64,000 bases of DNA from Pedobacter nyackensis (GCF_900176505.1 NZ_FWYB01000002.1:707237-771236), one strand, 5' to 3'; shown: positions 24,670 through 34,009, numbered from the stretch's first letter. The notes: generated by a model not told the origin, from the sequence alone. Program-made: numbers and translations.

Positions 24670-26826
24670 ATGCACCTTCCAAAAATTAACATCCCCAAAA
24701 AATACGTAAAAGCCGGAGTGTGGGTATTGGGGATTTTTCTTCTTCTGCTGATTACCGCTGGCATTATTGCCTACAACAAAAGAGAAACCCTCTTAGATAA
24801 AATGATGGCAAAGGCCATCGCCAAAGCAGAGAAAGACTACGGATTGGAGGTGAAAATCGCCGAATATGGCTTTAAGGGATTAAGTACCATACACATGAAA
24901 GATGTTTCGGTAGTTCCAAAAGACCGTGATACCCTGACCACGATATCCGACATGACCATCGGGGTTAAACTCTTTCCTTTGATTTTTGGTGATGTTAAGC
25001 TCTCTGAAATCAACCTGAATGTTGGCCAGTTGAACATCGTTTTTAAAGACTCCTTAAGCAATCTCGATTTCCTGCTGAAAAGAAAAAAGAACGACGATAC
25101 AGAAAAGAAATCTAAAGTTGACCTGTCCGACCTGGCGCATAACCTCCTGAACCAGGTTTTGTATAAGATCCCGGACAATATGGAGATTAAGGACTTTTTA
25201 TTGAATGTAAACGATAACGACACCGCTAAACTTACTTTCCTAACCACTAAAGCTACAATAGAAGATGGTGACTTGAATTCAACCATTTTAGTGAATGGCA
25301 CCGAGTCGACCTGGCATATTAACGGAACGGTAAAACCAGGAAAAAAACAAATGGACATCATGCTTTTTGCAGATAATAAGAAAGTTGAACTCCCTTATCT
25401 GGAACGTAAACTGCGAGCTAAATTTAGCTTCGACACGGTAAGAACTGAGATGAAAAGTGCCGAGTACAGTGGTGATGATTTCAAAATATCAGGCTCGTGG
25501 TCAATAAAAAATTTACTCATCAACCATCCTAAAATTGCATCCAATGACATCATCGTTCCTGATGCAAAGATTGATGCGGATATGTTAATTGGCAAAAATT
25601 ATGTCGCTCTGGATAGCTCATCAACCGTATTTCTGAAAAAAGCTTCCATACACCCTTATTTAAAATATACCCTTTCTCCGAATAAAATTTATGAAGTAAA
25701 ACTCCATGCTCCAGATCAGGATGCCCAGGAGGTATTAAGTGCTTTCCCTCAGGGCTTATTCGAATCTCTTGATGGAATGCGTGTAAGTGGTAAAATACGT
25801 TATGACCTGAATTTTTACCTGGATAGCTCGCTACCGGATAGCGTAAAGTTTTATTCAGGCCTTACGCCAACTAATTTTAAAATCCTGAAATGGGGAAAAA
25901 CAGACCTGCAAAAGATAAATAAGGACTTTGTTTATACGCCATATGAGCGTGGTAAACCAATGCGCGACATCTTGATTGGTCCTGCCAATCCTAACTATAC
26001 ACCGCTTTCTGAGGTTTCCAGCAACTTTAAAAACGCGATATTAACCTCGGAAGATCCTTCATTTTTTAGCCATAAAGGCTTTGTGCTGGAATCTATCCGT
26101 AAATCCATTGCCGTTAATTTTAAGGAAAAGAGATTTGTAAGAGGTGGAAGTACCATTTCCATGCAGCTGGTTAAAAATATATTCCTCAGCAGACAAAAAA
26201 CTTTATCCAGAAAGGCGGAGGAAATCCTTATCGTCTGGCTGATAGAAAATAATCGTCTGGTAAGTAAAAACAGAATGCTGGAAGTGTACTTTAACATCAT
26301 TGAAATGGGGCAGAACATTTACGGAATTGGAGAGGCCACCCGATACTATTTTGGCAAAAAGCCATCTGACCTGAATATTGGCGAAGGCATTTTCCTGGCC
26401 AATATTGTTCCCAGACCTAAAATAGCCCTATATAAGTTTAAAGATGATGGTGGCCTTAAGGACTACATGTATCCATATTTTAAATTTATAGGCAAGATTA
26501 TGGCTGGCCGGGGACTTACCCCAACGGATAGTAGCGGCTATGGCTTTTACAATGTTCGCTTGCGTGAAGGGTTAAGAAAATATCTGCTCCCTGACACGGC
26601 AACAATAGACACCAATGATTTTGACAACGAAGATCCACTACCGGCTGTTGAAACGCACGATGCTTCAAAAAGTCTGTTCGACCGGATATTTGGCAAACAG
26701 AAAAAGGATACTACAACTACTCCGGCCGTTAAAACTGATACGACCAAAACAAGAAAAGAATTAAGGCAGGAACGAAGGGACCAACGAAAAAAAGAGAAGG
26801 AAAAAGAAAAAGCCACCCAGCTTTAA
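24670..26826 (+). CDS. GT51 peptidoglycan glycosyltransferase with large AsmA-like N-terminal region
   Basis: A 718-residue inner-membrane protein. A membrane helix at about 17-37 is followed by some 400 residues of beta-rich, AsmA-like sequence (IAEYGFKGLSTIHMKDVSV, LSEINLNVGQLNIVF). The GT51 domain starts near 450 with the catalytic Glu in SEDPSFFSHKG (E460), then RGGSTISMQLVKN, RKAEEILI and EVYFNIIEMG. No transpeptidase domain follows, so it would polymerise glycan strands from lipid II but not crosslink them. The last 30 residues are Lys/Arg/Glu rich. The N-terminal part is unlike ordinary MtgA, which is only about 240 residues. Confidence 0.85.
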   Translation: MHLPKINIPKKYVKAGVWVLGIFLLLLITAGIIAYNKRETLLDKMMAKAIAKAEKDYGLEVKIAEYGFKGLSTIHMKDVSVVPKDRDTLTTISDMTIGVKLFPLIFGDVKLSEINLNVGQLNIVFKDSLSNLDFLLKRKKNDDTEKKSKVDLSDLAHNLLNQVLYKIPDNMEIKDFLLNVNDNDTAKLTFLTTKATIEDGDLNSTILVNGTESTWHINGTVKPGKKQMDIMLFADNKKVELPYLERKLRAKFSFDTVRTEMKSAEYSGDDFKISGSWSIKNLLINHPKIASNDIIVPDAKIDADMLIGKNYVALDSSSTVFLKKASIHPYLKYTLSPNKIYEVKLHAPDQDAQEVLSAFPQGLFESLDGMRVSGKIRYDLNFYLDSSLPDSVKFYSGLTPTNFKILKWGKTDLQKINKDFVYTPYERGKPMRDILIGPANPNYTPLSEVSSNFKNAILTSEDPSFFSHKGFVLESIRKSIAVNFKEKRFVRGGSTISMQLVKNIFLSRQKTLSRKAEEILIVWLIENNRLVSKNRMLEVYFNIIEMGQNIYGIGEATRYYFGKKPSDLNIGEGIFLANIVPRPKIALYKFKDDGGLKDYMYPYFKFIGKIMAGRGLTPTDSSGYGFYNVRLREGLRKYLLPDTATIDTNDFDNEDPLPAVETHDASKSLFDRIFGKQKKDTTTTPAVKTDTTKTRKELRQERRDQRKKEKEKEKATQL

Positions 26827-26836
26827 TATAACCAGC

Positions 26837-27394
26837 ATGAATAAAATTCAAATAGAAGATAGAACGTTCGAAATTCTTTTAGATAATGACAATATCAGCA
26901 AACGCACCCGTCTGATTGGTATTCAGCTAAATGTAGATTACGAAGACCGCTGCCCCATATTTATCGGGGTATTAAATGGCAGCTTTCTTTTTATGGCCGA
27001 TCTGCTTAGAGAAATTGAAACCCCTTGTGAAATTGGGTTTATTCGCGTATCCTCATATGATGGCGCTGAAAGCAGCGGAAAAATAAAAGAAACCTTCGGT
27101 TTGCCAGACAACCTGCACAATAGAGACATCATTATTGTTGAAGATATTGTAGACACTGGCTTTACCCTTAGACACGTACTCAGCGAAGTGCACAAGCAAA
27201 ACCCGGCATCAGTTAGGGTATGCACGCTATTATTTAAACCTGAAGCCTTAAAACAGCCAATTGATGAGCTTGAATATGTGGCTTTTGAAATCGCAAATGA
27301 ATTTGTGGTGGGCTATGGTTTAGACTATAATGGGCTTGGCAGAAACCTTAAGGATATCTACAGTGAGAAAACTGTTCCGTCTCAATTGCCTTAA
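26837..27394 (+). CDS. hpt: Hypoxanthine phosphoribosyltransferase
   Basis: A 185-residue type I phosphoribosyltransferase for purine salvage (hypoxanthine/guanine to IMP/GMP). The PRPP-binding motif is IIIVEDIVDTGFTL near residue 100, preceded by the flexible-loop SSYDG segment and followed by the purine-binding FVVGYGLDYN. Standard length. It starts 10 bases after the GT51 gene and precedes psd. Confidence 0.92.
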   Translation: MNKIQIEDRTFEILLDNDNISKRTRLIGIQLNVDYEDRCPIFIGVLNGSFLFMADLLREIETPCEIGFIRVSSYDGAESSGKIKETFGLPDNLHNRDIIIVEDIVDTGFTLRHVLSEVHKQNPASVRVCTLLFKPEALKQPIDELEYVAFEIANEFVVGYGLDYNGLGRNLKDIYSEKTVPSQLP

Positions 27395-27448
27395 ATGTAA
27401 TTTTTTTTTCACAATTTTGTGAAAACATACAACATACAATCTATATCA

Positions 27449-28108
27449 ATGACCATACACAAAGAAGGTTACACTACCATTGCATTATCAGTACTTTTCA
27501 TCTTTATTCTGAATGCCGTTATTTCTTATAAATTCGATGATATAACCTGGTTAAGGTGGCTAATCTATATTTTCTCATTCGCACTTTTAGTTACCGTTTT
27601 ACAATTTTTCAGAAATCCATCCCGCACATTTACTACCGGTGAAAATCTGGTAATCTGTCCTGCAGATGGAAAAGTTGTAGTGATTGAAGAAACCGAAGAA
27701 GGAGAATATTTTAAAGATAAAAGACTAATGGTATCCATATTCATGTCGCCGGTAAACGTCCATATCAACAGAAATCCTATTTCAGGTGTAGTTAAGTTCT
27801 TTAAATACCACTCAGGTAAATATTTAGCTGCATGGCATCCTAAATCGTCTACAGAAAATGAGCGTACAACAGTTGTTGTAGAACATAAAAACGGGACTCC
27901 TGTATTGTTCAGACAAATTGCCGGAGCGCTTGCCAGAAGAATTGTCTGGTATGTGAAGGAAGGCGATAAAGTTGAACAGAATAAAGAATTCGGTTTTATC
28001 AAATTCGGTTCAAGAGTAGATGTATTCTTACCTCTAGGCACCAAGGTAAATCTGGAGCTGAATCAGGTAGTAAAAGGCGGTATTACCGTATTAGCTGAAC
28101 TTGCATAA
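27449..28108 (+). CDS. psd: Phosphatidylserine decarboxylase family protein, proenzyme
   Basis: A 219-residue short-type proenzyme that makes phosphatidylethanolamine. Two membrane helices lie near residues 8-30 and 35-55. The catalytic core has PADGKVVVIEE, the His in FMSPVNVHINR, and the self-cleavage Gly-Ser in FIKFGSRVDVF near the C-terminus, where the pyruvoyl group forms. ATG at 27449 was preferred to GTG at 27419. It ends 32 bases before a bidirectional terminator. Confidence 0.92.
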   Translation: MTIHKEGYTTIALSVLFIFILNAVISYKFDDITWLRWLIYIFSFALLVTVLQFFRNPSRTFTTGENLVICPADGKVVVIEETEEGEYFKDKRLMVSIFMSPVNVHINRNPISGVVKFFKYHSGKYLAAWHPKSSTENERTTVVVEHKNGTPVLFRQIAGALARRIVWYVKEGDKVEQNKEFGFIKFGSRVDVFLPLGTKVNLELNQVVKGGITVLAELA

Positions 28109-28140
28109 TAATTGAGGGGTAAATCCTCTTTTTAGGATAT

Positions 28141-28176
28141 AAAAAAGCGCAGACATATATTGTCTGCGCTTTTTTA
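28141..28176. terminator. Bidirectional terminator between psd and the MscS gene
   Basis: Fifteen-base stem including A6/T6 arms around GCGCAGACA, five-base loop. The A and T runs give a U-tract for both converging genes. Confidence 0.92.
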
Positions 28177-28180
28177 TTGG

Positions 28181-29299
28181 CTAATTCGTTGAGTAAGCTT
28201 TCTCCTCAATTGATCTTTGTGTTGGATAGGCAAAGTCTGACCTATATTGTTTAACAATTTCTATCAGTTTAAAATTGATTTCTTCTTTCACTTTTACATG
28301 CTTACCGAACTCCATGTTTGTAACAAGGTAAACTACTTGAATATTTAAGGCAGAATCGCCAAAATTATCAAAAGCAGCATAACCATCCTTTGTATCCGGA
28401 TGTGCCGCCAGAAAGCCTCCAATTGCCTCTAATATCAATTTAATATCTGCCGGATCCGTTTCATAAGTGATTCCGATAAAGAAATTCACTCTTCTATAGT
28501 TTCTGAGTGTTACATTTTCAAGTACGCCGTCGATCATAGCCCTATTAGGGATTACGATTGTGGTTTTATCCGGACTAATCAACCAGGTGCTTCTAAAGCC
28601 AACCTTTTCTATCGTTCCTTCAATTCCATCAACCTTAACAACATCTCCAACTGTAAAAGGCTTATCAAGAAATATGGTAAATGATCCGATCAGGTTCTCC
28701 AGACTTTCCTTGGCGGCAAGGGCAATTGCGATACCACCAATACCTAAACCTGTTATCAGTGTAAGGACATTGATTTCGAAAACAAAGCCGAGCAGCACAA
28801 AAAATCCAAGAAAACAGATTAATGTTTTGGTCAGTTCTTTTAAAAACGGCACCAATTGATCATCGGCCCTATTATTAGATTTTATAGCCTTATGCTTTAA
28901 CACAAAGGCTATAAAATCAATTATTCTTAAAATAATCCAGAAAACTGCAAGGATAATCAGAAATAGAAAAATTTTATCTAAACAATCCCCAATAGTCACC
29001 TCAAGCTTCGTCTTCGGCTTATCCCAAAGCACGATATCAAGTGGGTGACTTAACTTATTGATCGCAAGATATATGGTACAAAAGGTGATGAATGACTCTA
29101 TTGGCTTAATAAGCAGCGCAACAAAAGTATCGCCATTAACTTCCTCGGCAAAACTCTTAAATATCTTAAAAAGCGAAAGACTAAATAACCTGGAAACCAA
29201 TCTTTTAAACAACAACCCCAATAAAACAATCCCCACAAAAACGCAGTATTGTTTAGCCGTATTACCCCAGAAAATCTGTTCAAAAAATTGATTGTCCAT
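28181..29299 (-). CDS. MscS family mechanosensitive channel
   Basis: A 372-residue inner-membrane protein with four hydrophobic helices (about 18-35, 65-80, 105-128, 155-175). The pore helix is Gly/Ala rich (LITGLGIGGIAIALAAKESLENL), the MscS hallmark, followed by the beta domain (FTVGDVVKVDGIEGTIEKVGFRST) and the alpha/beta vestibule. The channel opens on membrane tension to release solutes during hypo-osmotic shock. Six bases separate it from the upstream glutamate dehydrogenase gene, so the two may share a transcript. Confidence 0.9.
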   Translation of the reverse strand: MDNQFFEQIFWGNTAKQYCVFVGIVLLGLLFKRLVSRLFSLSLFKIFKSFAEEVNGDTFVALLIKPIESFITFCTIYLAINKLSHPLDIVLWDKPKTKLEVTIGDCLDKIFLFLIILAVFWIILRIIDFIAFVLKHKAIKSNNRADDQLVPFLKELTKTLICFLGFFVLLGFVFEINVLTLITGLGIGGIAIALAAKESLENLIGSFTIFLDKPFTVGDVVKVDGIEGTIEKVGFRSTWLISPDKTTIVIPNRAMIDGVLENVTLRNYRRVNFFIGITYETDPADIKLILEAIGGFLAAHPDTKDGYAAFDNFGDSALNIQVVYLVTNMEFGKHVKVKEEINFKLIEIVKQYRSDFAYPTQRSIEEKAYSTN

Positions 29300-29304
29300 A
29301 TTAA

Positions 29305-30531
29305 TTATACCAATTGTTTTAATGCAATTTCAAATGCTGTTTTAGAAAGTCCAGTACGTTTATCAGATTCCAGATGTACGGCTTTCATTGCGTTATAGAT
29401 CACCTGAGATGCATCTGTAAATATAGCATCATCACTCATCTCTATATTTCTTTGCATCAAATAAGCGAAAACTCTTGCCATACCGCAGTTTGAAATGAAA
29501 TCAGGAATTACGGCAACATGCTCGTCAACATGCTCCATGATGCTTCCAAAGAAAATCTCTTTATCCGCAAAAGGAACGTTTGCACCGCAGGCAATCACTT
29601 CCAGGCCACCAGCGATCAACTGATCCACTTCATCTTGTTTAACAAGTCTAGATGCTGCCGCAGGAACAAATATCTCTGCACCTACATTCCAGATCTGCTT
29701 GCTAGCCTCTTCAAAAGAAATAAGATCCGGAGACACCAATGTGTTTCCAACTCTATTATTAAATAAAGCGATGATCTCCTCTTTAGTAAAACCTTCTTTA
29801 TTGATCAATCCACCAACGCGGTCAATAATACCAACGATTTTTACGCCATTTTGAGCCAGATAATATCCTGCAGCTGCTGCTACATTACCCCAGCCTTGAA
29901 TGATTGCGGTTTTGCCCGCTAATTCACCACCCCATATGCTATAAAAATGTGCAATCGACTCCGCTACACCGTAGCCGGTAATCATATCCGCAACTTTATA
30001 TTTTCTTTTGATATCAGGCGTATAATTCAAATCCTCCAACACTTTGGATACGCCATAACGCAATTGACCAATCTGGTGAATACGTTCGTTTTCTCTGGCA
30101 TGGTAGTGACCATTGATTACACCTTCCTGAGGATGCCATAAGCCATAATTCTCCGTAATAGGAATCACCTCATGAATCTCATCAATATTCAAATCCCCAC
30201 CGGTACCGTAATAATTTTTTAATAAAGGCATTACAGCTTTGTACCAGCGCTCCAATACTTCTTTTTTTCTAGGATCAGCAGGGTCGAAGTTGATACCAGA
30301 CTTCGCTCCACCAATCGGAGGTCCTGATACCGTAAATTTCACTTCCATTGTTTTCGCAAGAGATTCAACTTCTCTTTTGTCGAGGCCCTTACGCATCCGT
30401 GTACCACCACCGGCAGCTCCACCACGCAGCGAATTGATCACAACCCAGCCCTCAGCTTCAGACTCCTTATCTTTCCACTCAAAAACAATCTCCGGTCGCT
30501 TCTCCTCAAATTTCTTTAACAGTTCTTTCAT
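29305..30531 (-). CDS. Glu/Leu/Phe/Val family amino acid dehydrogenase
   Basis: A 408-residue NAD(P)-dependent oxidative deaminase. The substrate pocket segment GGAAGGGTRMRKG and the catalytic Lys in GPPIGGAKSGINFDP (about 75-88) are present; the Rossmann domain has GWGNVAAAAGYYL near residue 205. Closest by pattern to the glutamate dehydrogenase branch, but leucine dehydrogenase cannot be excluded from sequence alone. It has its own -7 element upstream. Confidence 0.88.
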   Translation of the reverse strand: MKELLKKFEEKRPEIVFEWKDKESEAEGWVVINSLRGGAAGGGTRMRKGLDKREVESLAKTMEVKFTVSGPPIGGAKSGINFDPADPRKKEVLERWYKAVMPLLKNYYGTGGDLNIDEIHEVIPITENYGLWHPQEGVINGHYHARENERIHQIGQLRYGVSKVLEDLNYTPDIKRKYKVADMITGYGVAESIAHFYSIWGGELAGKTAIIQGWGNVAAAAGYYLAQNGVKIVGIIDRVGGLINKEGFTKEEIIALFNNRVGNTLVSPDLISFEEASKQIWNVGAEIFVPAAASRLVKQDEVDQLIAGGLEVIACGANVPFADKEIFFGSIMEHVDEHVAVIPDFISNCGMARVFAYLMQRNIEMSDDAIFTDASQVIYNAMKAVHLESDKRTGLSKTAFEIALKQLV

Positions 30532-30553
30532 TATTATATTAAGTTAGTTGGCG

Positions 30554-30561
30554 CAAAGATA
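30554..30561 (-). promoter_or_regulatory. -7 element of the amino acid dehydrogenase promoter
   Basis: On the minus strand, TATCTTTG matches TAnnTTTG and lies 22 bases before the ATG at 30531, directly after the rplS terminator. Confidence 0.5.
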
Positions 30562-30600
30562 TACAAACAAAAAAACCTCACCGATATGATCGGTGAGGTT
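30562..30600 (-). terminator. Terminator of rplS
   Basis: Twelve-base perfect stem AACCTCACCGAT/ATCGGTGAGGTT with a three-base loop, followed on the minus strand by seven T and a TTTG. Confidence 0.92.
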
Positions 30601-30621
30601 AATATATTTTTTTTTAAATAT

Positions 30622-30969
30622 CTAAACTCTTTTAGATTTTATACGAGCTGCTTTACCAGTTAATTCACGTAGATAAAATAATTTCGCTCTGCGAACTTTA
30701 CCATGGCTATTAACTTCTATCTTAGCGATATTCGGAGAATTGATAGGGAATATACGTTCCACACCAACACCGTTAGACATTTTACGAACGGTAAACGTTT
30801 CGCTAGCACCAACGCTATTACGTTGTAATACTACGCCTTGGTAAATTTGAATACGTTCTTTATTACCTTCGCGAATTTTATAGTGAACACTCACTGTATC
30901 TCCTGATTTGAAGGCAGGAAAGTCATTTTTTGCGATTACCTGCTCTTCAACAAATTTTACTAAATCCAT
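30622..30969 (-). CDS. rplS: 50S ribosomal protein L19
   Basis: A 115-residue L19 at the subunit interface. Typical sequence: [20 protein letters not shown], then [25 protein letters not shown] and [19 protein letters not shown]. It is normally the last gene of rpsP-rimM-trmD-rplS; here 1086 bases and two extra genes separate it from trmD, so it may need its own promoter. Confidence 0.96.
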   Translation of the reverse strand: MDLVKFVEEQVIAKNDFPAFKSGDTVSVHYKIREGNKERIQIYQGVVLQRNSVGASETFTVRKMSNGVGVERIFPINSPNIAKIEVNSHGKVRRAKLFYLRELTGKAARIKSKRV

Positions 30970-31244
30970 GATTTTAAGCTATTAAGCCGACTTTTTGTTG
31001 TTTAAAATCGGACTGCAATATTAGGGATTTTATTTTAAAAATAAAAGCATTTTTTATTTTTTTCCACATTCTTTTAAATTTCCACATTCCCAAAGTAAAA
31101 CACAGCACCTTAGTAATCAGGCTAAAATAAGAATCTGAAAGCGATGAACCCGCTTTAATTCATCAATTAGGGCGATTGATACAAATAGCTCAAACCACTA
31201 CTTGAACAATGCAATTCAAAAAAATAAAAACAAAAAAATAATAT

Positions 31245-31514
31245 TTACTTTTTCTGGTTTTGATAAATTAATGTTTTCAAATCGGTTCCCTTAATCGTTA
31301 TATTTTCGAGACCACCTCTCTTCATATTAAACAGAATTTCCATTTTTCTGACCAGGTGATAGGGAATGTCTGCCAAGTCATCGCTTTTTATGTTACGGTA
31401 ATTATGAAAGGTATTTAATGAAATATCCAATTCTTTTGGAATGATTTTCCTTGCCGCAGAATACTCAACAACATTCAACTGATATAAATACTCATTGATC
31501 TTATACTTATACAT
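31245..31514 (-). CDS. Small HTH-like protein, copy 2
   Basis: An 89-residue protein, paralogue of the gene just upstream. Shared pattern: YKIN[E/D][Y/F]L near the start, IIPKELDISLNTFHNYRNI in the middle, DDLADIP, then an amphipathic helix and LKTL near the end. The middle reads like a Cro/XRE-type helix-turn-helix (IxxxLxxSxxTxxNYRN, then a Pro, then an LF-containing helix). No partner or enzyme domain. It starts 34 bases after copy 1. Function unknown; I infer DNA binding. Confidence 0.65.
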   Translation of the reverse strand: MYKYKINEYLYQLNVVEYSAARKIIPKELDISLNTFHNYRNIKSDDLADIPYHLVRKMEILFNMKRGGLENITIKGTDLKTLIYQNQKK

Positions 31515-31548
31515 ATCTTAAAATTTAGGTTAGCTGATCTTTAGTATA

Positions 31549-31833
31549 CTATCTACGGGAGTCCTCAGATTGCAAAAGCTCCTTTAAAGGTTTACAGCTC
31601 ATATTTCTGTTCCTCAGCTCCCCAACCTTCATTTCAAATAATTTTTCAAACAGCATCACTTTTTCATGAGGAATATCCTGTAAATCGTCTATTAGAATAT
31701 TCCGGTAATTATGAAACGTATTTAAGGATACCCCTAAAACTTTTGGGATAACCCTGACCGCTTCTCTGTATTGAGATACCGGCAGGCGCAACAAAAAATC
31801 ATTTATTTTGTACTTCCTTACTTTGTTTGTCAT
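31549..31833 (-). CDS. Small HTH-like protein, copy 1
   Basis: A 94-residue protein with the same fold pattern as copy 2: KYKINDFLLRL, VIPKVLGVSLNTFHNYRNI, DDLQDIPHEKVMLFEKLFEM, and LKELLQ near the end. The LGVSLNTFHNYRN stretch is the best helix-turn-helix candidate. By eye the two copies share about half of their central residues. It lies inside the otherwise conserved ribosomal operon, with 222 bases of AT-rich spacer before trmD ends and 275 between copy 2 and rplS. I do not recognise a named family. Confidence 0.65.
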   Translation of the reverse strand: MTNKVRKYKINDFLLRLPVSQYREAVRVIPKVLGVSLNTFHNYRNILIDDLQDIPHEKVMLFEKLFEMKVGELRNRNMSCKPLKELLQSEDSRR

Positions 31834-32055
31834 GGCATGTATATTTAGTTAGTGTTAATTCGATTCTTCTCTTCGTACTTAAAATAACGACAAACGCATA
31901 TTTTTTTAGCGTGAATCTACTAAAATTCGAATACAATAACCAAATAAACTAAATTATTTTTTTAGCAACACCTTTAACGGGACACAAAAAAATAAGGCAC
32001 AACCAATTAAACTACATAAAAAATGTAGCAACAAATAGATAACCTGAAAATAATA

Positions 32056-32733
32056 TTAATCCTCTAAGAGATCTGGTCTGCGGGTTTGCGTACGGATCAA
32101 CGCCTGATCGTGGCGCCACTCATTGATTTTAGCCTCATGGCCACTCAGTAAAACATCAGGAACCTTATGCCCCCTCCAGTCTGCCGGCCTCGTATAAACA
32201 GGCGCATCCAGCAATTCACCCTGAAAACTGTCAGACAATGCAGAAGTTTCGTCATTTAAAACCCCCGGAATTAACCGCACAATAGCATCAACAAGCACTG
32301 CGGCTGGCAATTCGCCACCAGAAAGTACATAATCACCTATTGAGATTTCCCGGGTCACAAATAAATCCCTGATACGTTGGTCTATGCCTTTATAATGACC
32401 GCACAGGACCATGATATTTCCCTTTCCTGAAAGCTCATTAGCAATCGTCTGGTTAAAAGTTTCACCATCCGGACTCATGAAGATAACCTCATCATATTTG
32501 CGTTCAGCATGAAGCGCCTCAATGCACCTGGCAAAAGGCTCTATTGACATCACCATCCCGCTGCCACCACCATAAGGGTAATCATCCACACTTTTCTGCT
32601 TGTTAGTGGCGTAGTCCCTCAAATTATGGACAACAATTTCTGCTATGCCCTTCTTTTGGGCCCGTTGAAGAATAGAATGAGCAAAAGGACTGTCCAGCAA
32701 ATCAGGTAAAACAGATATGATATCGAAACGCAT
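32056..32733 (-). CDS. trmD: tRNA (guanine37-N1)-methyltransferase
   Basis: A 225-residue SPOUT enzyme that makes m1G37 in tRNAs and prevents frameshifting. The trefoil-knot motifs [11 protein letters not shown] and [15 protein letters not shown] are present, plus [12 protein letters not shown] at the N-terminal half. It starts 14 bases after rimM. A variant -7 (TAACTTTA on the minus strand, 32738-32745) ends 4 bases before the ATG. Confidence 0.96.
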   Translation of the reverse strand: MRFDIISVLPDLLDSPFAHSILQRAQKKGIAEIVVHNLRDYATNKQKSVDDYPYGGGSGMVMSIEPFARCIEALHAERKYDEVIFMSPDGETFNQTIANELSGKGNIMVLCGHYKGIDQRIRDLFVTREISIGDYVLSGGELPAAVLVDAIVRLIPGVLNDETSALSDSFQGELLDAPVYTRPADWRGHKVPDVLLSGHEAKINEWRHDQALIRTQTRRPDLLED

Positions 32734-32747
32734 GTTGTAAAGTTAAA

Positions 32748-33275
32748 TTAATTTGACAGATAAATATCCAGTAATCCTTCCGGCAGATCCACCAATAAAG
32801 TCTCTTCCTCTTCATCAATTTCAACAATCATGTCCTCATTTAGAGGGAACATAATCTCCGTGCCTTTGTATAAAACCGTTGCTACGAACTGCTGTGGATA
32901 TTCATTCACCTCAATAATTTCCCCCAATTCTCCCTGCGTCTCATCCGAAACGATAAAGCCTTTAAGATCATTGTAATGAAAATCGTCGTCCGAGCGATCC
33001 GGCATCTTAGATAAGGGAAGATAGATTTTCTTCCTTACCAAAGCCTGAGCTTTGTCTATATGATCAACATCATCGAAATAAAAATTGCCCGTATTATTGG
33101 TTTGCAACTTACAGGACGACACAAAAAACGGAACCATTTTACCATTGATCTCTGCAAAAACCACATCCAGATCTAACAATCCCGGTTCATCATATTCAAA
33201 AAATAATTGAACCTCACCCTTTAACCCTTTTGTCTTGGTAATGTACCCTATGTAAAACGCTTCTTCTTGTGTCAT
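32748..33275 (-). CDS. rimM: Ribosome maturation factor RimM
   Basis: A 175-residue 16S rRNA processing factor that binds S19 during 30S assembly. The N-terminal RimM barrel has YIGYITKTKGLKGEVQLFF; the C-terminal PRC barrel has LKGFIVSDETQGELGEI and the LVDLPEGLLDIY end. Its place between rpsP and trmD is the standard operon order. Confidence 0.94.
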   Translation of the reverse strand: MTQEEAFYIGYITKTKGLKGEVQLFFEYDEPGLLDLDVVFAEINGKMVPFFVSSCKLQTNNTGNFYFDDVDHIDKAQALVRKKIYLPLSKMPDRSDDDFHYNDLKGFIVSDETQGELGEIIEVNEYPQQFVATVLYKGTEIMFPLNEDMIVEIDEEEETLLVDLPEGLLDIYLSN

Positions 33276-33285
33276 AAATACCTAT

Positions 33286-33330
33286 AATAAAAATAGCGAA
33301 GAATTCATTTTCATGAAATTTCTTCGCTAT
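33286..33330 (-). terminator. Hairpin with U-rich tail between rpsP and rimM
   Basis: Ten-base stem ATAGCGAAGA/TCTTCGCTAT with an 18-base loop, followed on the minus strand by TTTTTATT. Probably a leaky terminator that makes more S16 than RimM and TrmD. Confidence 0.7.
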
Positions 33331-33350
33331 CATTCAGAATAACAAAAATA

Positions 33351-33920
33351 TTATGCTTGTTCTTCTTTGTTTTCTTCAGCAGCAGGAGCTTCAGCTACAG
33401 GAGCCTCTTCAGCAGCAGCAGTTTCTTCAACTACTTCTTCTTCCGCTACAACTTCTTCAACCGGTGCATTTTTAATTGCTAAAGCAGCAGCACGATCAGC
33501 ATTTTTCTTAGCTTCAGCAGCTAAAGCAGCTTTCTTAACTTCCTCTTTAGATTTAGTTAAACTGTCTTTTTTACCGTCAATCTGACCAGCTTTTGCAGCT
33601 AACCATTCAGCAAATTTAACTTCAGCTTGCTCAGCAGTTAATGCGCCTTTTTTAACACCACCTTCTAAGTGTTTTTTGTATAAAACACCTTTGTAAGAAA
33701 GGATAGCACGACAAGTATCCGTAGGCTCAGCACCTTTGTTTACCCAGTCTAAAGTTTTATCGAAATTGATATCAATGGTTGCAGGATTGGTGTTTGGGTT
33801 GTAAGAACCTAAACGCTCAATGAATTTACCATCTCTTGGTGAACGGGAATCCGCTACCACTACGTGGAAAAAAGGTTTCCCTTTTTTACCGAATCTTTGC
33901 AATCTGATTTTAGTTGCCAT
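33351..33920 (-). CDS. rpsP: 30S ribosomal protein S16 with Ala/Glu-rich C-terminal extension
   Basis: A 189-residue S16. The first 80 residues are the ribosomal domain ([42 protein letters not shown]). The remaining 110 residues add a Lys/Ala helix and a tail of Ala, Glu, Val and Pro repeats ([20 protein letters not shown]). Extended S16 proteins are common in Bacteroidota; the tail is presumably disordered. It heads the operon and has the best -33/-7 promoter in the window. Confidence 0.94.
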   Translation of the reverse strand: MATKIRLQRFGKKGKPFFHVVVADSRSPRDGKFIERLGSYNPNTNPATIDINFDKTLDWVNKGAEPTDTCRAILSYKGVLYKKHLEGGVKKGALTAEQAEVKFAEWLAAKAGQIDGKKDSLTKSKEEVKKAALAAEAKKNADRAAALAIKNAPVEEVVAEEEVVEETAAAEEAPVAEAPAAEENKEEQA

Positions 33921-33978
33921 TTCTTCTTTGTTTTTATGTATTCAACATAGTTCCCGGAGCTTCATGCTTGCGGGGTTG

Positions 33979-34009
33979 CAAAAGTAAGTAAAATACTAAT
34001 GATTAACAA
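33979..34009 (-). promoter_or_regulatory. Promoter of the rpsP operon
   Basis: On the minus strand, TTG (34007-34009), a 20-base spacer and TACTTTTG (33979-33986) match the Bacteroidota -33/-7 consensus. Transcription would begin near 33972, giving a leader of about 50 bases. Confidence 0.65.

Noticed and set aside
24837..25361. Open frame of 174 codons opposite the GT51 gene
   Set aside because: It is antisense to the AsmA-like region, Ser/Phe rich in the way typical of mirrored Lys/Glu-rich coding.
27565..28044. Open frame of 159 codons opposite psd
   Set aside because: psd is a full-length recognisable enzyme on the other strand; the antisense frame has no start context and no family features.
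31834..32055. Small RNA or riboswitch in the spacer between the HTH-like genes and trmD
   Set aside because: The spacer is AT-rich with no stable stem and no known riboswitch pattern; I see no support.
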